Of a stretch of 40,544 nucleotides of DNA, positions 1 to 8,714 are shown in pieces. This DNA comes from Hyphomonadaceae bacterium (GTDB lineage Bacteria; Pseudomonadota; Alphaproteobacteria; Caulobacterales; Aquidulcibacteraceae): NCBI GenBank assembly GCA_022843225.1, contig JALHOC010000017.1, positions 1 to 40,544 on the forward strand. The letters run 5' to 3'. A model generated the notes under the pieces. It had not been told where the DNA came from, did not search any database, and saw nothing but the letters and a program-made list of their open reading frames with translations. Made by a program: the position numbers and the translations under genes. The number at the start of each line of letters is the position of its first letter. The first letter of the stretch is position 1.

Positions 1-304
1 AAGCTCCGCCCCCCTTCTGCGGCACTCCGCTAAGCGACGAAGATTGGTGGATGAAAACGGAAACAGGGGTATTCATTACCTAGCGGCACTTTTTTGGCCT
101 CTGTTCACTTGAAATCTTGAATCGATTTCACCATCTGGGCACCATCTGTCGCGACCACACTCCTTGGCGACAGTGCTCGAACAAATGACCCTCAGTCTTT
201 TTTGAGCGTGATCCTGTCGGCACCTCACTGGTGCAACCTGTCTCTTTTTAGGATCACTTCCGCATTGAACTGGAGAACAGGAAACTCAATGATGAGACAG
301 TTCA
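1..304. other. Noncoding leader upstream of the integrase module
   Basis: I see no convincing gene here. The stretch is AT-richer than the rest of the window. It holds a direct repeat of the 9-mer caccatctg at 129-137 and 140-148 (11-bp period), an inverted repeat ctgtcgc/gcgacag at 146-152 and 167-173, and a small hairpin (gcacc/ggtgc, 220-234) followed by a T-rich tract near 241-248. Repeats of this kind upstream of an integrase could be operator or recombinase arm sites, but that is inference. The window starts inside this region, so a gene lying further left cannot be judged. Confidence 0.5.
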
Positions 305-502
305 ATGAACGATGTAAGCCGTGCGGGCGAAAGGCCCCGCTCGCGTAGAACCAACACTGCCGTGATCCTGCGACAAGCAAAGTCGGCGGGTGCTCAACAG
401 GTCATTCTGCCGGACGGCACAATCATTATCTTGCAAGGTAATGATGTGTCTGACAACGACGCCATGCTTGAACGCCTGAGGAGTGCTCGCCATGCACGCT
501 AA
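305..502 (+). CDS. Small element-associated protein upstream of integrase
   Basis: A 65-residue protein with a basic N-terminus, a short helix (roughly residues 20-30, including AKSAGAQQV) and a beta-hairpin-like segment (VILPDGTIIIL), then an acidic tail. Short proteins of this layout are common directly upstream of integrases in alphaproteobacterial prophages and islands; I recognise the layout, not a named family. The 3' end overlaps the integrase start by 11-20 bp depending on the start used there, so the two are probably translationally coupled. There is only a weak ribosome-binding site before the ATG. The function is unknown; a regulatory or excisionase-like role would be a guess. Confidence 0.55.
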   Translation: MNDVSRAGERPRSRRTNTAVILRQAKSAGAQQVILPDGTIIILQGNDVSDNDAMLERLRSARHAR

Positions 503-1562
503 AATCCCAGGCATAGTGATCCAGTTTAAGACGCTTTCGAGCAGCACGATCCGGGCCTACGCCTATGTTGGTCGAGCATCTGGACGAAGCGTGTGCTTTG
601 CGGATGGGTCGAACAAAAAACAAGCGAGCAAGAATCTGTCGAGAGTGCTGGGCGAACCCAGCACTCTCGCGGAGATTAGCCGCCGCAAATCTGAGGAAGC
701 ACAGGTCAGCACGAAGAGCAAAGAAGACATCAACTGGCTCGTCGCTCGTTTTCGGGCAAGCAACCGCTTCAATGACCTCGCTCCGAAGTCCAAAAAGGAC
801 AAGCTGCGATACCTTGAAGATTTTTCGCGGGAGTTCGGCACTTGGCCCGTCAAAATCTTCGAGAAATACGAGACGGGTAGGGACATTGCTGAGTGGCGAA
901 GCAGACGGGCCGACAAACCACGAACGGCGGACCTAATGGTCATGGCGGTCAGCGGGATGTTTAGCTGGGCCAGAAAAGAACGCCTCACAAAGGCCAACCC
1001 GACCAAAGATTTGAATCAGTTCTACAAGGTTGATCGATCCGGCATTGTATGGACGGACAACGAAGTGGACCGCCTTTTGGCTGCCTGCTCAACGAAAGAG
1101 CTTGCTTGGGCAATCAAACTCGCTTTGGAAACGGCACTGCGTCAGGGCGATCTGATAAAACTCCCCTGGTCGGCAATTCAAGGCGACGCCATTGTCCGAA
1201 AAACAGGCAAGAAGGGTTCGACCGTGGTGCTTCCGGCGAAGCACTTAAGGTCGTTGCTCGACGAAATCGAGAAACGCTCACCTGTGATTTTGACTTCCAG
1301 AAAGGGGCAGCCTTGGACCAGTGATGGCCTTCGGTCGAGCTTCAACAAGGCTCGCAAGCGTGCGGGCATCGAGGGCAAGGATTGGCACGATTTCCGGGGG
1401 ACCGCAGTCACGCGACTGGTGATTGCGGGACTTTCGGACGCAGAGATATGCACTTGGACCGGCTGGTCACTGAAGGACGTTGAGCAAATGAAACTGATCT
1501 ACGTCTCCGCTGAAACCGTGGCCAACCATATGCTCGACAGAATCAATAGCGAACGAGAATAG
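483..1562 (+). CDS. Tyrosine recombinase / integrase
   Basis: Site-specific recombinase of about 359 residues that would integrate and excise the element at the neighbouring tRNA-Lys. The catalytic domain holds the expected residues: Arg220 (in TALRQGD), a Lys in the beta-hairpin (RKTGKKG), His302 and Arg305 (HDFR), and the nucleophile Tyr340 (LIYVS). The usual LGH box is replaced by a TWTGWS segment. The N-terminal half contains a SAM-like core-binding domain at about residues 80-170. The start is either GTG at 483 or ATG at 492; both overlap the upstream small gene. GC content is visibly lower than in genes to the right, fitting acquisition by transfer. All key residues are present, so the enzyme is probably active. 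Confidence 0.9.
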   Translation: MLAMHAKIPGIVIQFKTLSSSTIRAYAYVGRASGRSVCFADGSNKKQASKNLSRVLGEPSTLAEISRRKSEEAQVSTKSKEDINWLVARFRASNRFNDLAPKSKKDKLRYLEDFSREFGTWPVKIFEKYETGRDIAEWRSRRADKPRTADLMVMAVSGMFSWARKERLTKANPTKDLNQFYKVDRSGIVWTDNEVDRLLAACSTKELAWAIKLALETALRQGDLIKLPWSAIQGDAIVRKTGKKGSTVVLPAKHLRSLLDEIEKRSPVILTSRKGQPWTSDGLRSSFNKARKRAGIEGKDWHDFRGTAVTRLVIAGLSDAEICTWTGWSLKDVEQMKLIYVSAETVANHMLDRINSERE

Positions 1563-1581
1563 ACAAACTGACTTACAAACC

Positions 1582-1615
1582 GGGAGCGTTCGACTTAGGA
1601 TGCTCGAACGCTCCC
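1582..1615. terminator. 12-bp perfect hairpin between integrase and tRNA
   Basis: The arms gggagcgttcga (1582-1593) and tcgaacgctccc (1604-1615) pair perfectly around a 10-nt loop. The hairpin lies 19 bp after the integrase stop and 30 bp beyond the 3' end of tRNA-Lys on the other strand. Neither side has a clean T-run; on the minus strand it is followed by GGTTTGT. It may end both converging transcripts. A protein-binding site at the element end is the alternative. Confidence 0.55.
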
Positions 1616-1645
1616 CCGTCAGGGCATTAATTTCATTGGAAAATA

Positions 1646-1721
<76 letters not shown>

Positions 1722-1803
1722 ATCGCCACCGGCGAAGCGCTGCCAATACGGTGTTCGCCCGCCTGCGTCTAGACCCGAGAGCGAACGCTAGAGACAAGAC
1801 CGT

Positions 1804-4800
1804 CTAGAAGCGGAATCGCACAGACGCGTTCAAGCTGTGACGCTCTATCTGGTCACCGAACTCGCCCTCATAAGACAAGCTCAACGTGGAATAGCCGTTC
1901 GTCGTATCAATGCCGAGGCCGACCAATGGGCCGCCTTCGCCATAGCCTTCATCTTGCAGCGTAAACGAAGACCCGCCCGCCAAATAGCGGAACGAGCGCT
2001 CCGCGCTTTCGTCGATGACATTAGCGCGATAGCCCGCGAACAGGCGCGGCGCGATGAAACCGCCGCCACGCATCTCCCAGCGTGCACTCAGCTCAACGCC
2101 GGCATCAGCCCAAAGACGCTGCGAGAACGCGCTGTCAGCTTCATAGTCGATCGCTTCGCCGCTATCCTCTTCATAGGCCTGCTCGGACAGCCCGACATAG
2201 GTCAGCGCCGCTTGCGGCGCCAAGACGAAATGCTCGCCCAAGGCCAACGGCACGGACGCACGCGCGGCGCCGTGAAGCTCATACGCCCACCAATTGGAGT
2301 CGGTCTGCGCGCTGTAACCAGAGCCGATCTGAACCGTGCGTTCCGATTCCAATTTGCCCGCGCCGAGACCCGCGACGAAATCGAGATCGACAACGCCCAT
2401 AGCGGTTCCCAGATAGGCGTTCGCTTGTCCGAACCAAGCCGACAATTGTCCACCTGACCGACCGTCGTCTTCGACCTCGGAGGTAATGAAGGATGCAGAC
2501 AAACCAAACAGCCCGCCGCTATCAAGCGGCCCGTCAATGCCGACCGCTAAACCGAAACCTTGACCGTTGAAAGCTTGGCCATTGTTGGACGCCGGGGTTC
2601 TTTCGAGCCCATAGCCAATCTCCTGTGCCCACACGGAGACCTCATCGAGATCGTGCAGGCGCGTCGCTGCCAAGCGATTTGTAGTGGCGCTCTGCGCTTG
2701 CTGGATCGCCGTCGCGGCAAGCTCAGCTGCACCGGATGCGTAGGTGGGCATGAGGTCGTCATAGGCGTTTTCGAAAGCGCCTTGCGTGGTCAACCCTGAA
2801 AGCGCATTCGACGCGGCGTTGTCGGTGCGCAAGGCGGCCAGTATGCTCGCGAACGCTGCGGCTTCGTTGGTCGAAAAACCGAGCTGGGTTGGCGTCTTGA
2901 TCAAATAGCTCGCCTGCATGGCGGTCGGCGACGCCAAGCCGATGCTCACATCATAGAGATAAGAGCCGCCAGTTACGGGGCCGGTGACATTGGACGCGTC
3001 AACGAAACCGCCTGCGGCCGTCAGAAACGTAATGGCGGCTGTTGTCGGCAGCCCCGTCGGTAACAGTGGAACAATATCGGCATTGGCGCCAAACGTGACT
3101 GTGCCCGTCGCGGCGAGCACCGGCGGCGCCAATGTGTTGGTTCCCAATTGCACGCGCCACAGCGCCGTTCCTGCGCCGCCGCCAAAGGTGGCCGTCGAAA
3201 TGGTGGTCGCCCCACCGGTCAATTCCAGCGTGCCGTTAACGACGTTGAGCGCGAGATTTGAATCACCGTCGCTCAACTCGCCTAGAAAAGTCGCTCCGTT
3301 GTTGATGACGAAGGTGTCGGCGCCCGCGCCAAAGGAAAGGTCGCCCGTTATCGTTCCCGCCAACAAGTTCAAGGTGTCGCTGCCCGAACCGAACAGAATG
3401 TCGCCTACGATTTTGATAGCCGGGACAGCGGTCGCGTTGTCATCGACGGTATCGTCATCGTTGATGTCGGCGAAAACAGGGTTCACGAGCGGATCCGTGA
3501 GCGCAACCTGATTGAGCGTCACGGCATTCGTCGACCCCGAAAGATCGAAAGCGATCGCGTTGCCCGCGACAGGCGGCGGCGGAATCCCATCTGTCAGGTC
3601 GGCATCAGTGGCCGTAAGGATTGCTTCAATCGTGCCCGTATTGGTGATCGACGTCATCGAGTTGGATTGATCGAGAACCGCGACCGCCGACCCGACCTCG
3701 CCTAAGAACTGGGCTCGGATCACGCCAGAATTGAACAAGATCGGCGAGCTGGCGCCAGAGCCGAGCACAAGCGCGCGTGCGGTTTGCGCGCCCTCCCCAA
3801 CCACCGTGCTGGTAAGCTGTCGGCGAACCAAGATGTTCGGCGTAGATGCCCCTGAGCCTAGAAAAAGGCCCGTCGCACTTCCCGTCGGCGCTCCCGACGA
3901 TGAGAAAACCGCGTTCGCGGCGACGCTTCCATCGATGGCCAAGCCGCCTGCGACGGCGACAGTCGAGCCGCCGCCCGTACCGAGGATGCGGATCGCTGTG
4001 GAGTCAATGTTGTCATAGACACCGCTGGCAGTCACCGAGCCGCGAATCTGGAAACCAAACCCTGCCGAGTTAACGCCCAAATTTAGCGCGGAGAGCGCGT
4101 CGGCCTGCACGAGCAGCGCCGGAGAAGATCCGGCTGAGCCAATTGTTGCGCTGGCATCGTCGTTGGTGTCTCCGGCCGCTTCAGTAATGCCGTCCCCATC
4201 GTCATCGACATCATCCTCAACGCCGATACCTTCAATTGTCACACCAGCGCTCACATTGTCCCGGATCGCGATCGCCGCACCTCCAATGAGCAGATCGTCC
4301 GCGTCGAGGTTTGTGATGTTTGCTGGGCGCGTGACGAAGCTATACCCCGTGACAGTCCAATTACCGCCAATCCGCAACCCACCCGTACCAGTGATCGGTG
4401 CATCCACCACCAAACCGGAACTATTGGCGCCTTGAACGAATACCGAGCCACGCAGCGCCACGTCGCCCGCCACGCCGCCATAAAGTCCGAACGCCACCGA
4501 ATCGTCGCCAATGACGCTGACGCTCCCTGAGCTTGTCAGATTGCCGGTAAGCAGAGAATCCAGACGTATCGCACCAGATTGGCCGCCTTCGATCGTGATC
4601 GTCCCAGAATTGGTGATGTTCCCGGTGAAAGTCCCTGGTCCGTTGAGGCGAATGCCGTAGCGAGTGCTGTTCGGCGCTTGCGTAAACGGTCCATCGAGAT
4701 CGCCGTCGCTGCCTGTGTCGGGGCGAACATAGCTTTCGATGAGATTGATCGTGCCGGCGTTTAGGATCGTTCCCGTATTGCCGCCGAGTAGAAGTATGCC

Positions 4801-5082
4801 CGTCGTGTTGTTGGCATCATTTGATGTGATTGAGCCATTGTTGGTTACGCCATTGCTCGAATCGACTGTGATCGCGGTCTGACCCGTCGTCACCGTGATC
4901 GAGCCGCCCGACGCGATCGTGATGTTGCCCGGCGTAACATTGCCTGGTGGTTCGGGTTGTGAAGTCGTGACCGGGGTCGTTGTCGCAGTGGAGATCGTGC
5001 GATCCGTGGCGCTCGCTTCGCCTGCGGCGCCGACGCCGGCCAGGGCAGCCAAACCTACAAGCTGAATTCGGTTGATGCGCAT
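1804..5082 (-). CDS. Large autotransporter (type Va secretion)
   Basis: A surface protein of about 1092 residues. I use the ATG at 5082 rather than the upstream GTG at 5100, because a GGAG motif sits 5-6 nt before it and a clean signal peptide then begins at residue 1 (MRINRIQLVG...EASA, cleavage near residue 25). The passenger (about residues 26-800) is rich in Gly, Ser, Thr, Asn and Ala with repeated short beta-strand patterns, as in beta-helix passengers. Asp-rich stretches near residues 286-307 (DDVDDDGDGI) and around 535-550 resemble calcium-binding loops. The C-terminal ~280 residues form an autotransporter barrel of aromatic-alternating strands ending in VRFRF, with the terminal Phe typical of BAM substrates. 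No catalytic motif was seen in the passenger, so adhesion is the likelier role; this is inference. Confidence 0.88.
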   Translation of the reverse strand: MRINRIQLVGLAALAGVGAAGEASATDRTISTATTTPVTTSQPEPPGNVTPGNITIASGGSITVTTGQTAITVDSSNGVTNNGSITSNDANNTTGILLLGGNTGTILNAGTINLIESYVRPDTGSDGDLDGPFTQAPNSTRYGIRLNGPGTFTGNITNSGTITIEGGQSGAIRLDSLLTGNLTSSGSVSVIGDDSVAFGLYGGVAGDVALRGSVFVQGANSSGLVVDAPITGTGGLRIGGNWTVTGYSFVTRPANITNLDADDLLIGGAAIAIRDNVSAGVTIEGIGVEDDVDDDGDGITEAAGDTNDDASATIGSAGSSPALLVQADALSALNLGVNSAGFGFQIRGSVTASGVYDNIDSTAIRILGTGGGSTVAVAGGLAIDGSVAANAVFSSSGAPTGSATGLFLGSGASTPNILVRRQLTSTVVGEGAQTARALVLGSGASSPILFNSGVIRAQFLGEVGSAVAVLDQSNSMTSITNTGTIEAILTATDADLTDGIPPPPVAGNAIAFDLSGSTNAVTLNQVALTDPLVNPVFADINDDDTVDDNATAVPAIKIVGDILFGSGSDTLNLLAGTITGDLSFGAGADTFVINNGATFLGELSDGDSNLALNVVNGTLELTGGATTISTATFGGGAGTALWRVQLGTNTLAPPVLAATGTVTFGANADIVPLLPTGLPTTAAITFLTAAGGFVDASNVTGPVTGGSYLYDVSIGLASPTAMQASYLIKTPTQLGFSTNEAAAFASILAALRTDNAASNALSGLTTQGAFENAYDDLMPTYASGAAELAATAIQQAQSATTNRLAATRLHDLDEVSVWAQEIGYGLERTPASNNGQAFNGQGFGLAVGIDGPLDSGGLFGLSASFITSEVEDDGRSGGQLSAWFGQANAYLGTAMGVVDLDFVAGLGAGKLESERTVQIGSGYSAQTDSNWWAYELHGAARASVPLALGEHFVLAPQAALTYVGLSEQAYEEDSGEAIDYEADSAFSQRLWADAGVELSARWEMRGGGFIAPRLFAGYRANVIDESAERSFRYLAGGSSFTLQDEGYGEGGPLVGLGIDTTNGYSTLSLSYEGEFGDQIERHSLNASVRFRF

Positions 5083-5149
5083 ACCGGCTCCGATCCCCAC
5101 TCAAATACGGGGTGCAAGCCTAGGGATAAGCGCCTCAAGCCGCTTCCCT

Positions 5150-5183
5150 CTCGCGCCGCTTCGCCAAATGGCTGCGGCGCGAG
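5150..5183. promoter_or_regulatory. GC-rich hairpin upstream of the autotransporter
   Basis: The arms ctcgcgccgc (5150-5159) and gcggcgcgag (5174-5183) are perfectly complementary, and an inner gcc/ggc pair lies within the loop. The hairpin is about 70 bp upstream of the autotransporter start, in its probable leader or promoter. It could be an mRNA leader structure or an operator. No T-run follows on either strand. Confidence 0.4.
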
Positions 5184-5298
5184 CGCCCGACATCCCTGTG
5201 TTTCTCAGAGTTTGGCATGCCGGCTTTGGTGAATTTTGTCCATAGCGCGACGCACGCGCCGAATTCCCCAACCTGGAGGCGTTGACGCACGCGACGGT

Positions 5299-5325
5299 CC
5301 GCTGATTCAGCCGTCTAATCAGCGG
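5299..5325. terminator. 9-bp hairpin after the CHASE4-GGDEF-EAL gene
   Basis: The arms ccgctgatt (5299-5307) and aatcagcgg (5317-5325) pair perfectly around a 9-nt loop. The hairpin lies 22 bp beyond the stop of the minus-strand gene that ends at 5348. No U-tract follows on that strand, so an intrinsic terminator is plausible but not certain. Confidence 0.45.
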
Positions 5326-5347
5326 TTTACCCGAGAGTTTTGTAGCC

Positions 5348-7642
5348 CTATGCTCGTTGCTTGGCGAGCACGGCCTGCACCTCGTCGCGGGCTGCTTCCG
5401 CGCCCCCCTCGAAGGCGGCCAGCAGATCGGCGACGTGGTCGGCGGGCACGGCGCGTGAGAAGTAGAAACCTTGGAGCTCGTTTACGCCCAGAAGGCGCAT
5501 GATCGAGGCCTCAGCCGCACTCTCCACGCCCTCGGCCACCACCCCCATGCCGAGCCCACGCCCGAGCGAGATCACCGACTGGATAATGCTCATCGCGCGC
5601 TTTCGCTCTTGAATGCCGGTAACGAACGAGCGGTCGATTTTGATCTTGTCGAAGCGGAAATCGCAGAGATACCGCAGGCTGGAATAGCCGGTGCCGAAAT
5701 CGTCGAGCGCCACGCGGAAGCCCAAGGCGCGGATTTGGTCGAGCATGGCGCGGTTGCGGTCGGAACTCTCCATCAGCACGCCCTCGGTCACTTCAAGGAC
5801 AATGCGCGCGGGATCAATCGCGTGTTCGGCAAGCAGCCGTTCCAGCAATCCGACCAAATCGACATGGCGGAACTGGACAGGCGAGAGATTGATGGAGACT
5901 TCAAGCTCCGGCCAAAGCTTCGCGTCGGAGAATGCGCGCTCCAGCACGAAGGCGCCCAGCGCCGGCATCAAGCCAGCTTCTTCAGCGATTGGGACAAAGA
6001 CGCCCGGCGAGATGTCGCCACGCACCGGATGACGCCACCGCAACAAGGCCTCGACGCCGACGATCCGACTGTTTGCGCACGCGATCAGCGGTTGATAATG
6101 CAGGGTCAATTCCCGCGACTCGATGGCGGCCAGCAGGTCAAGTTCGATCTCACGGCGGCGCTCAACATCCGCGCCCATCTCGAGACTGAACACCATCGCG
6201 CGGTCGCGACCGGCGTCCTTGGCGCGATAGAGCGCAATATCGGCACTGCGCATCAAATCCTCAGGCGACATGCCGTGCCCAGGCGCGATCGACACCCCAA
6301 TCGAGCAGGTCATGCGCATGGCTTGGCCATGCACTTCGAAGTCCTGATGGAACGCGGACTGAAGGCTTTCGATCAGGTCCGCGGCCTCGTCTTCCGAGGT
6401 CGCGCGGCGCAATACGGCGAATTCATCGCCGCCGAAGCGTGCCAAGAAATCGTTCGGCCCGACGACGGTTTGGAGTTTTTTCGCAACACCCATGATGAGA
6501 GCGTCGCCCGCATGGTGACCCATGGTGTCGTTGACGTCCTTGAAGCGATCGACATCAATGTACGCCACGATAACGCGGTCGTTGCTCCGCGCCTGCACAA
6601 GTGCGTCGACGCCCTCCTGCAGTGATTCCACGAAATTGGGCCGATTTGGCAGCCCTGACAGGGAATCGTGCAGCGCTTGATGGCGAGATTGCTGCTCGCG
6701 CGTCGCGAGATCGACTGACGCTCGCTTCAAGCGCCCTATCATCACGAACGTCAGTACGCCCGCGCCAATCACGCCGAGCACCACGAGAGGCAGAATGAAC
6801 AACAAGAGCGTCTGCCCGGGGCGACGCGGCGTCCAGCTCAGATAACCGACTTTGGCGCCATCGTCGGCCGCGAAAGGCTCCGAGAGCAGATTGCCGCCAA
6901 CGCCTGGCGTCGCGGCCAATCTGAGGTCGGGGATCAACAGCGAAGAGCCAACATCGGCCATGAAGGCGTCGTCGATCTTGACGACGCTGAGCATGAGGTG
7001 CGGCTCGCCCTGCAGCAAGTTGGCGTCGATGTTGGGCACGATCGAGAGCGCGGCGACCACTGCCGGCTCGCCATCGACATTCATGATGTGCCCGGCCCAG
7101 CGCCCGAAACTTGCTCCAAGCAAGGCGCTATAGTTTTCCTGACTTTCCGCGAACGCCGTGTCGCGCTCGCGCAAGCCGTTGCCGGCGCCCGAGCGGGCCT
7201 CGCGCACCAGTGAATCCAAAATCTCACCGTGCATGGCGTACGCCGCAACGGGATTGGTCAGTTGGCCGCCGACGTTGGCGTAGACGGGGCGGTTTTGCGC
7301 GTCGACGATAATGATCTCGTCATGGCCGTATGTCTCATAGAAATAGACGCCGATATTGGTCTCGAGCCATTCGAGGTCGAGGCGGCGCGCCGTTAGAACC
7401 CGAACCGGGTCATCCCACCACGCAATCGCCTTTTGTTGGTCGAGCACCCGGCTGACGCTCTGATCGAGCGCGTTCTGGACGAGCTGACGCTCGCGAACGA
7501 CTGCCGCCTGGTTCGCCGTCCAGCCCGCATAGGCAACGATGCCAACGAGCAAACAACCAAAGAGTGTAAGCGCCGCTCCAATAAGCGCCGTCAGACGACG
7601 GAGGTCGTTCTTGTAGTGAACATGTGTCCGGGCGGAATTCAT
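5348..7642 (-). CDS. Membrane GGDEF-EAL protein with CHASE4-like sensor
   Basis: A 764-residue c-di-GMP turnover protein. A transmembrane helix at about 18-40, a periplasmic region of ~200 residues resembling CHASE4 (including WWDDPVR and the FYETYGHDEIIIVD segment) and a second helix at about 285-310 precede GGDEF and EAL domains. GGDEF (404-408) is intact. The position of the inhibitory RxxD site reads GPND, so product inhibition through that site is probably absent. The EAL domain has EAL at 531-533 and the other signature segments: NLSPVQF, EVTEG, DDFGTGYS, KIDRSF and AEGVES. Both activities are possible; the phosphodiesterase half looks complete. No strong Shine-Dalgarno precedes the ATG. 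The gene is divergent from the GNAT gene across an AT-rich 309-bp gap. Confidence 0.9.
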   Translation of the reverse strand: MNSARTHVHYKNDLRRLTALIGAALTLFGCLLVGIVAYAGWTANQAAVVRERQLVQNALDQSVSRVLDQQKAIAWWDDPVRVLTARRLDLEWLETNIGVYFYETYGHDEIIIVDAQNRPVYANVGGQLTNPVAAYAMHGEILDSLVREARSGAGNGLRERDTAFAESQENYSALLGASFGRWAGHIMNVDGEPAVVAALSIVPNIDANLLQGEPHLMLSVVKIDDAFMADVGSSLLIPDLRLAATPGVGGNLLSEPFAADDGAKVGYLSWTPRRPGQTLLLFILPLVVLGVIGAGVLTFVMIGRLKRASVDLATREQQSRHQALHDSLSGLPNRPNFVESLQEGVDALVQARSNDRVIVAYIDVDRFKDVNDTMGHHAGDALIMGVAKKLQTVVGPNDFLARFGGDEFAVLRRATSEDEAADLIESLQSAFHQDFEVHGQAMRMTCSIGVSIAPGHGMSPEDLMRSADIALYRAKDAGRDRAMVFSLEMGADVERRREIELDLLAAIESRELTLHYQPLIACANSRIVGVEALLRWRHPVRGDISPGVFVPIAEEAGLMPALGAFVLERAFSDAKLWPELEVSINLSPVQFRHVDLVGLLERLLAEHAIDPARIVLEVTEGVLMESSDRNRAMLDQIRALGFRVALDDFGTGYSSLRYLCDFRFDKIKIDRSFVTGIQERKRAMSIIQSVISLGRGLGMGVVAEGVESAAEASIMRLLGVNELQGFYFSRAVPADHVADLLAAFEGGAEAARDEVQAVLAKQRA

Positions 7643-7951
7643 TTACTTGAACCGAGCTTGCGCGAGCGCGACCAGCTTCGAACATTACATTATCAATACA
7701 AATTTTGAGTTACGGCACCCGCATGCTGGCAATCGAATACTTTATTAACCAAGATTTGGAGGCCAATTTAGGGCCTCCGTTAACTAAAAATCGGCATTTC
7801 GTTAACTTTGATAAATACAATTACTCGCTTGCATTGTTTTATTTTACCCTTTATTAGGGAAGCTGCCTCTCGCGAAAGAATGGCTGGAAGAAATCCTAGG
7901 CTTTGCTTTCGCAGACAGCATAATGGTTAACATAAACCTTTTGGTGCCTGC
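7643..7951. promoter_or_regulatory. AT-rich divergent promoter region with GTTAAC repeats
   Basis: This 309-bp gap separates two divergent genes and is far more AT-rich than its surroundings, as expected of a two-way promoter region. It holds three GTTAAC palindromes (7779-7784, 7801-7806, 7926-7931), the first two 22 bp apart (about two helical turns). A TTAACC lies at 7745-7750. An inverted repeat ggaggcc/ggcctcc (7758-7764 and 7772-7778) directly abuts the first GTTAAC. Together these look like operator sites. The TTAA cores recall CtrA half-sites, but no full TTAA-N7-TTAA was seen. Confidence 0.5.
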
Positions 7952-8692
7952 ATGAGCCGGTACGTGCTGAAAACGCGCGCCGATAGCCCTGAGTTGCGCA
8001 AAGCCGCGATGGCGATCGAGCAAGCCGCATGGAACTCACTTGGGTTTCTGAACTACACCCGCGCCCATTTCGCATTCTACCAGCAGTTGCTGGATGAGAA
8101 CGCCGATTGCCAGCTCTGCTTGGTCGATCAGGAGACGGGCTATCCCATCGCCGTGGGCAATTGCGTGCCCTTGGCCTGTGACTTCAACAATCTCCCGCCC
8201 GAGGGCTGGGACTGGATCGTCGAGACAGCCGCCGACAAATCCAAGCCACGGAACGCGCTTGGCGCATTGGCGATTTCCGTTCCCGGCATTCACCGCGGCA
8301 AGGGCGTCGCACGGCACATGATCCAAGGGTTCCGAGACCTAGCGACCAAGAAGGGCCTCGACGGCGTCATCGCTCCTGTGCGCCCCTCCTCTAAATCGCA
8401 GCACCCCTTCATTCCGATCGACGACTACCTCGCTTGGACCGACGAAAAGGGCCGCGCCTACGATCCATGGCTACGCAGCCACCTCGCCTCTGGTGGGCAG
8501 ATCGTAAAGCCCGCCTACCGCTCGATGGTGGTTGAGGAGCCGATCGGCTTCTGGGAGACGTGGACAGGTCGTGAGTTCACCGAAAGCGGCGAGTTCGCCC
8601 TCGATGGCGCGCTGGTCCCCGTCAAAGTGGATCGTGCGCGCGGCATTGGCTCCTACGTTGAGCCCAATGTTTGGTTCGCGTACGCCGCCTGA
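7952..8692 (+). CDS. GNAT-family N-acetyltransferase
   Basis: A 246-residue soluble protein. The acetyl-CoA-binding motif A is visible around residues 106-125: a hydrophobic strand (ALAISV) followed by HRGKGVARHMI, matching R/Q-x-x-G-x-G/A. The region after it (residues 130-150, GVIAPVRPSSK) and a C-terminal extension of about 100 residues are not typical of short GNATs, so the substrate cannot be named. No strong ribosome-binding site precedes the ATG. It lies between two GGDEF-EAL genes and ends 22 bp from the stop of the convergent one. Confidence 0.75.
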   Translation: MSRYVLKTRADSPELRKAAMAIEQAAWNSLGFLNYTRAHFAFYQQLLDENADCQLCLVDQETGYPIAVGNCVPLACDFNNLPPEGWDWIVETAADKSKPRNALGALAISVPGIHRGKGVARHMIQGFRDLATKKGLDGVIAPVRPSSKSQHPFIPIDDYLAWTDEKGRAYDPWLRSHLASGGQIVKPAYRSMVVEEPIGFWETWTGREFTESGEFALDGALVPVKVDRARGIGSYVEPNVWFAYAA

Positions 8693-8714
8693 GGCAGCGC
8701 TTCTTTTCTGCAAA

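Noticed and set aside
5471-6625. 384-codon open frame opposite the CHASE4-GGDEF-EAL gene
   Set aside because: It is a shadow of the GGDEF-EAL coding strand and has no domain or start signal.
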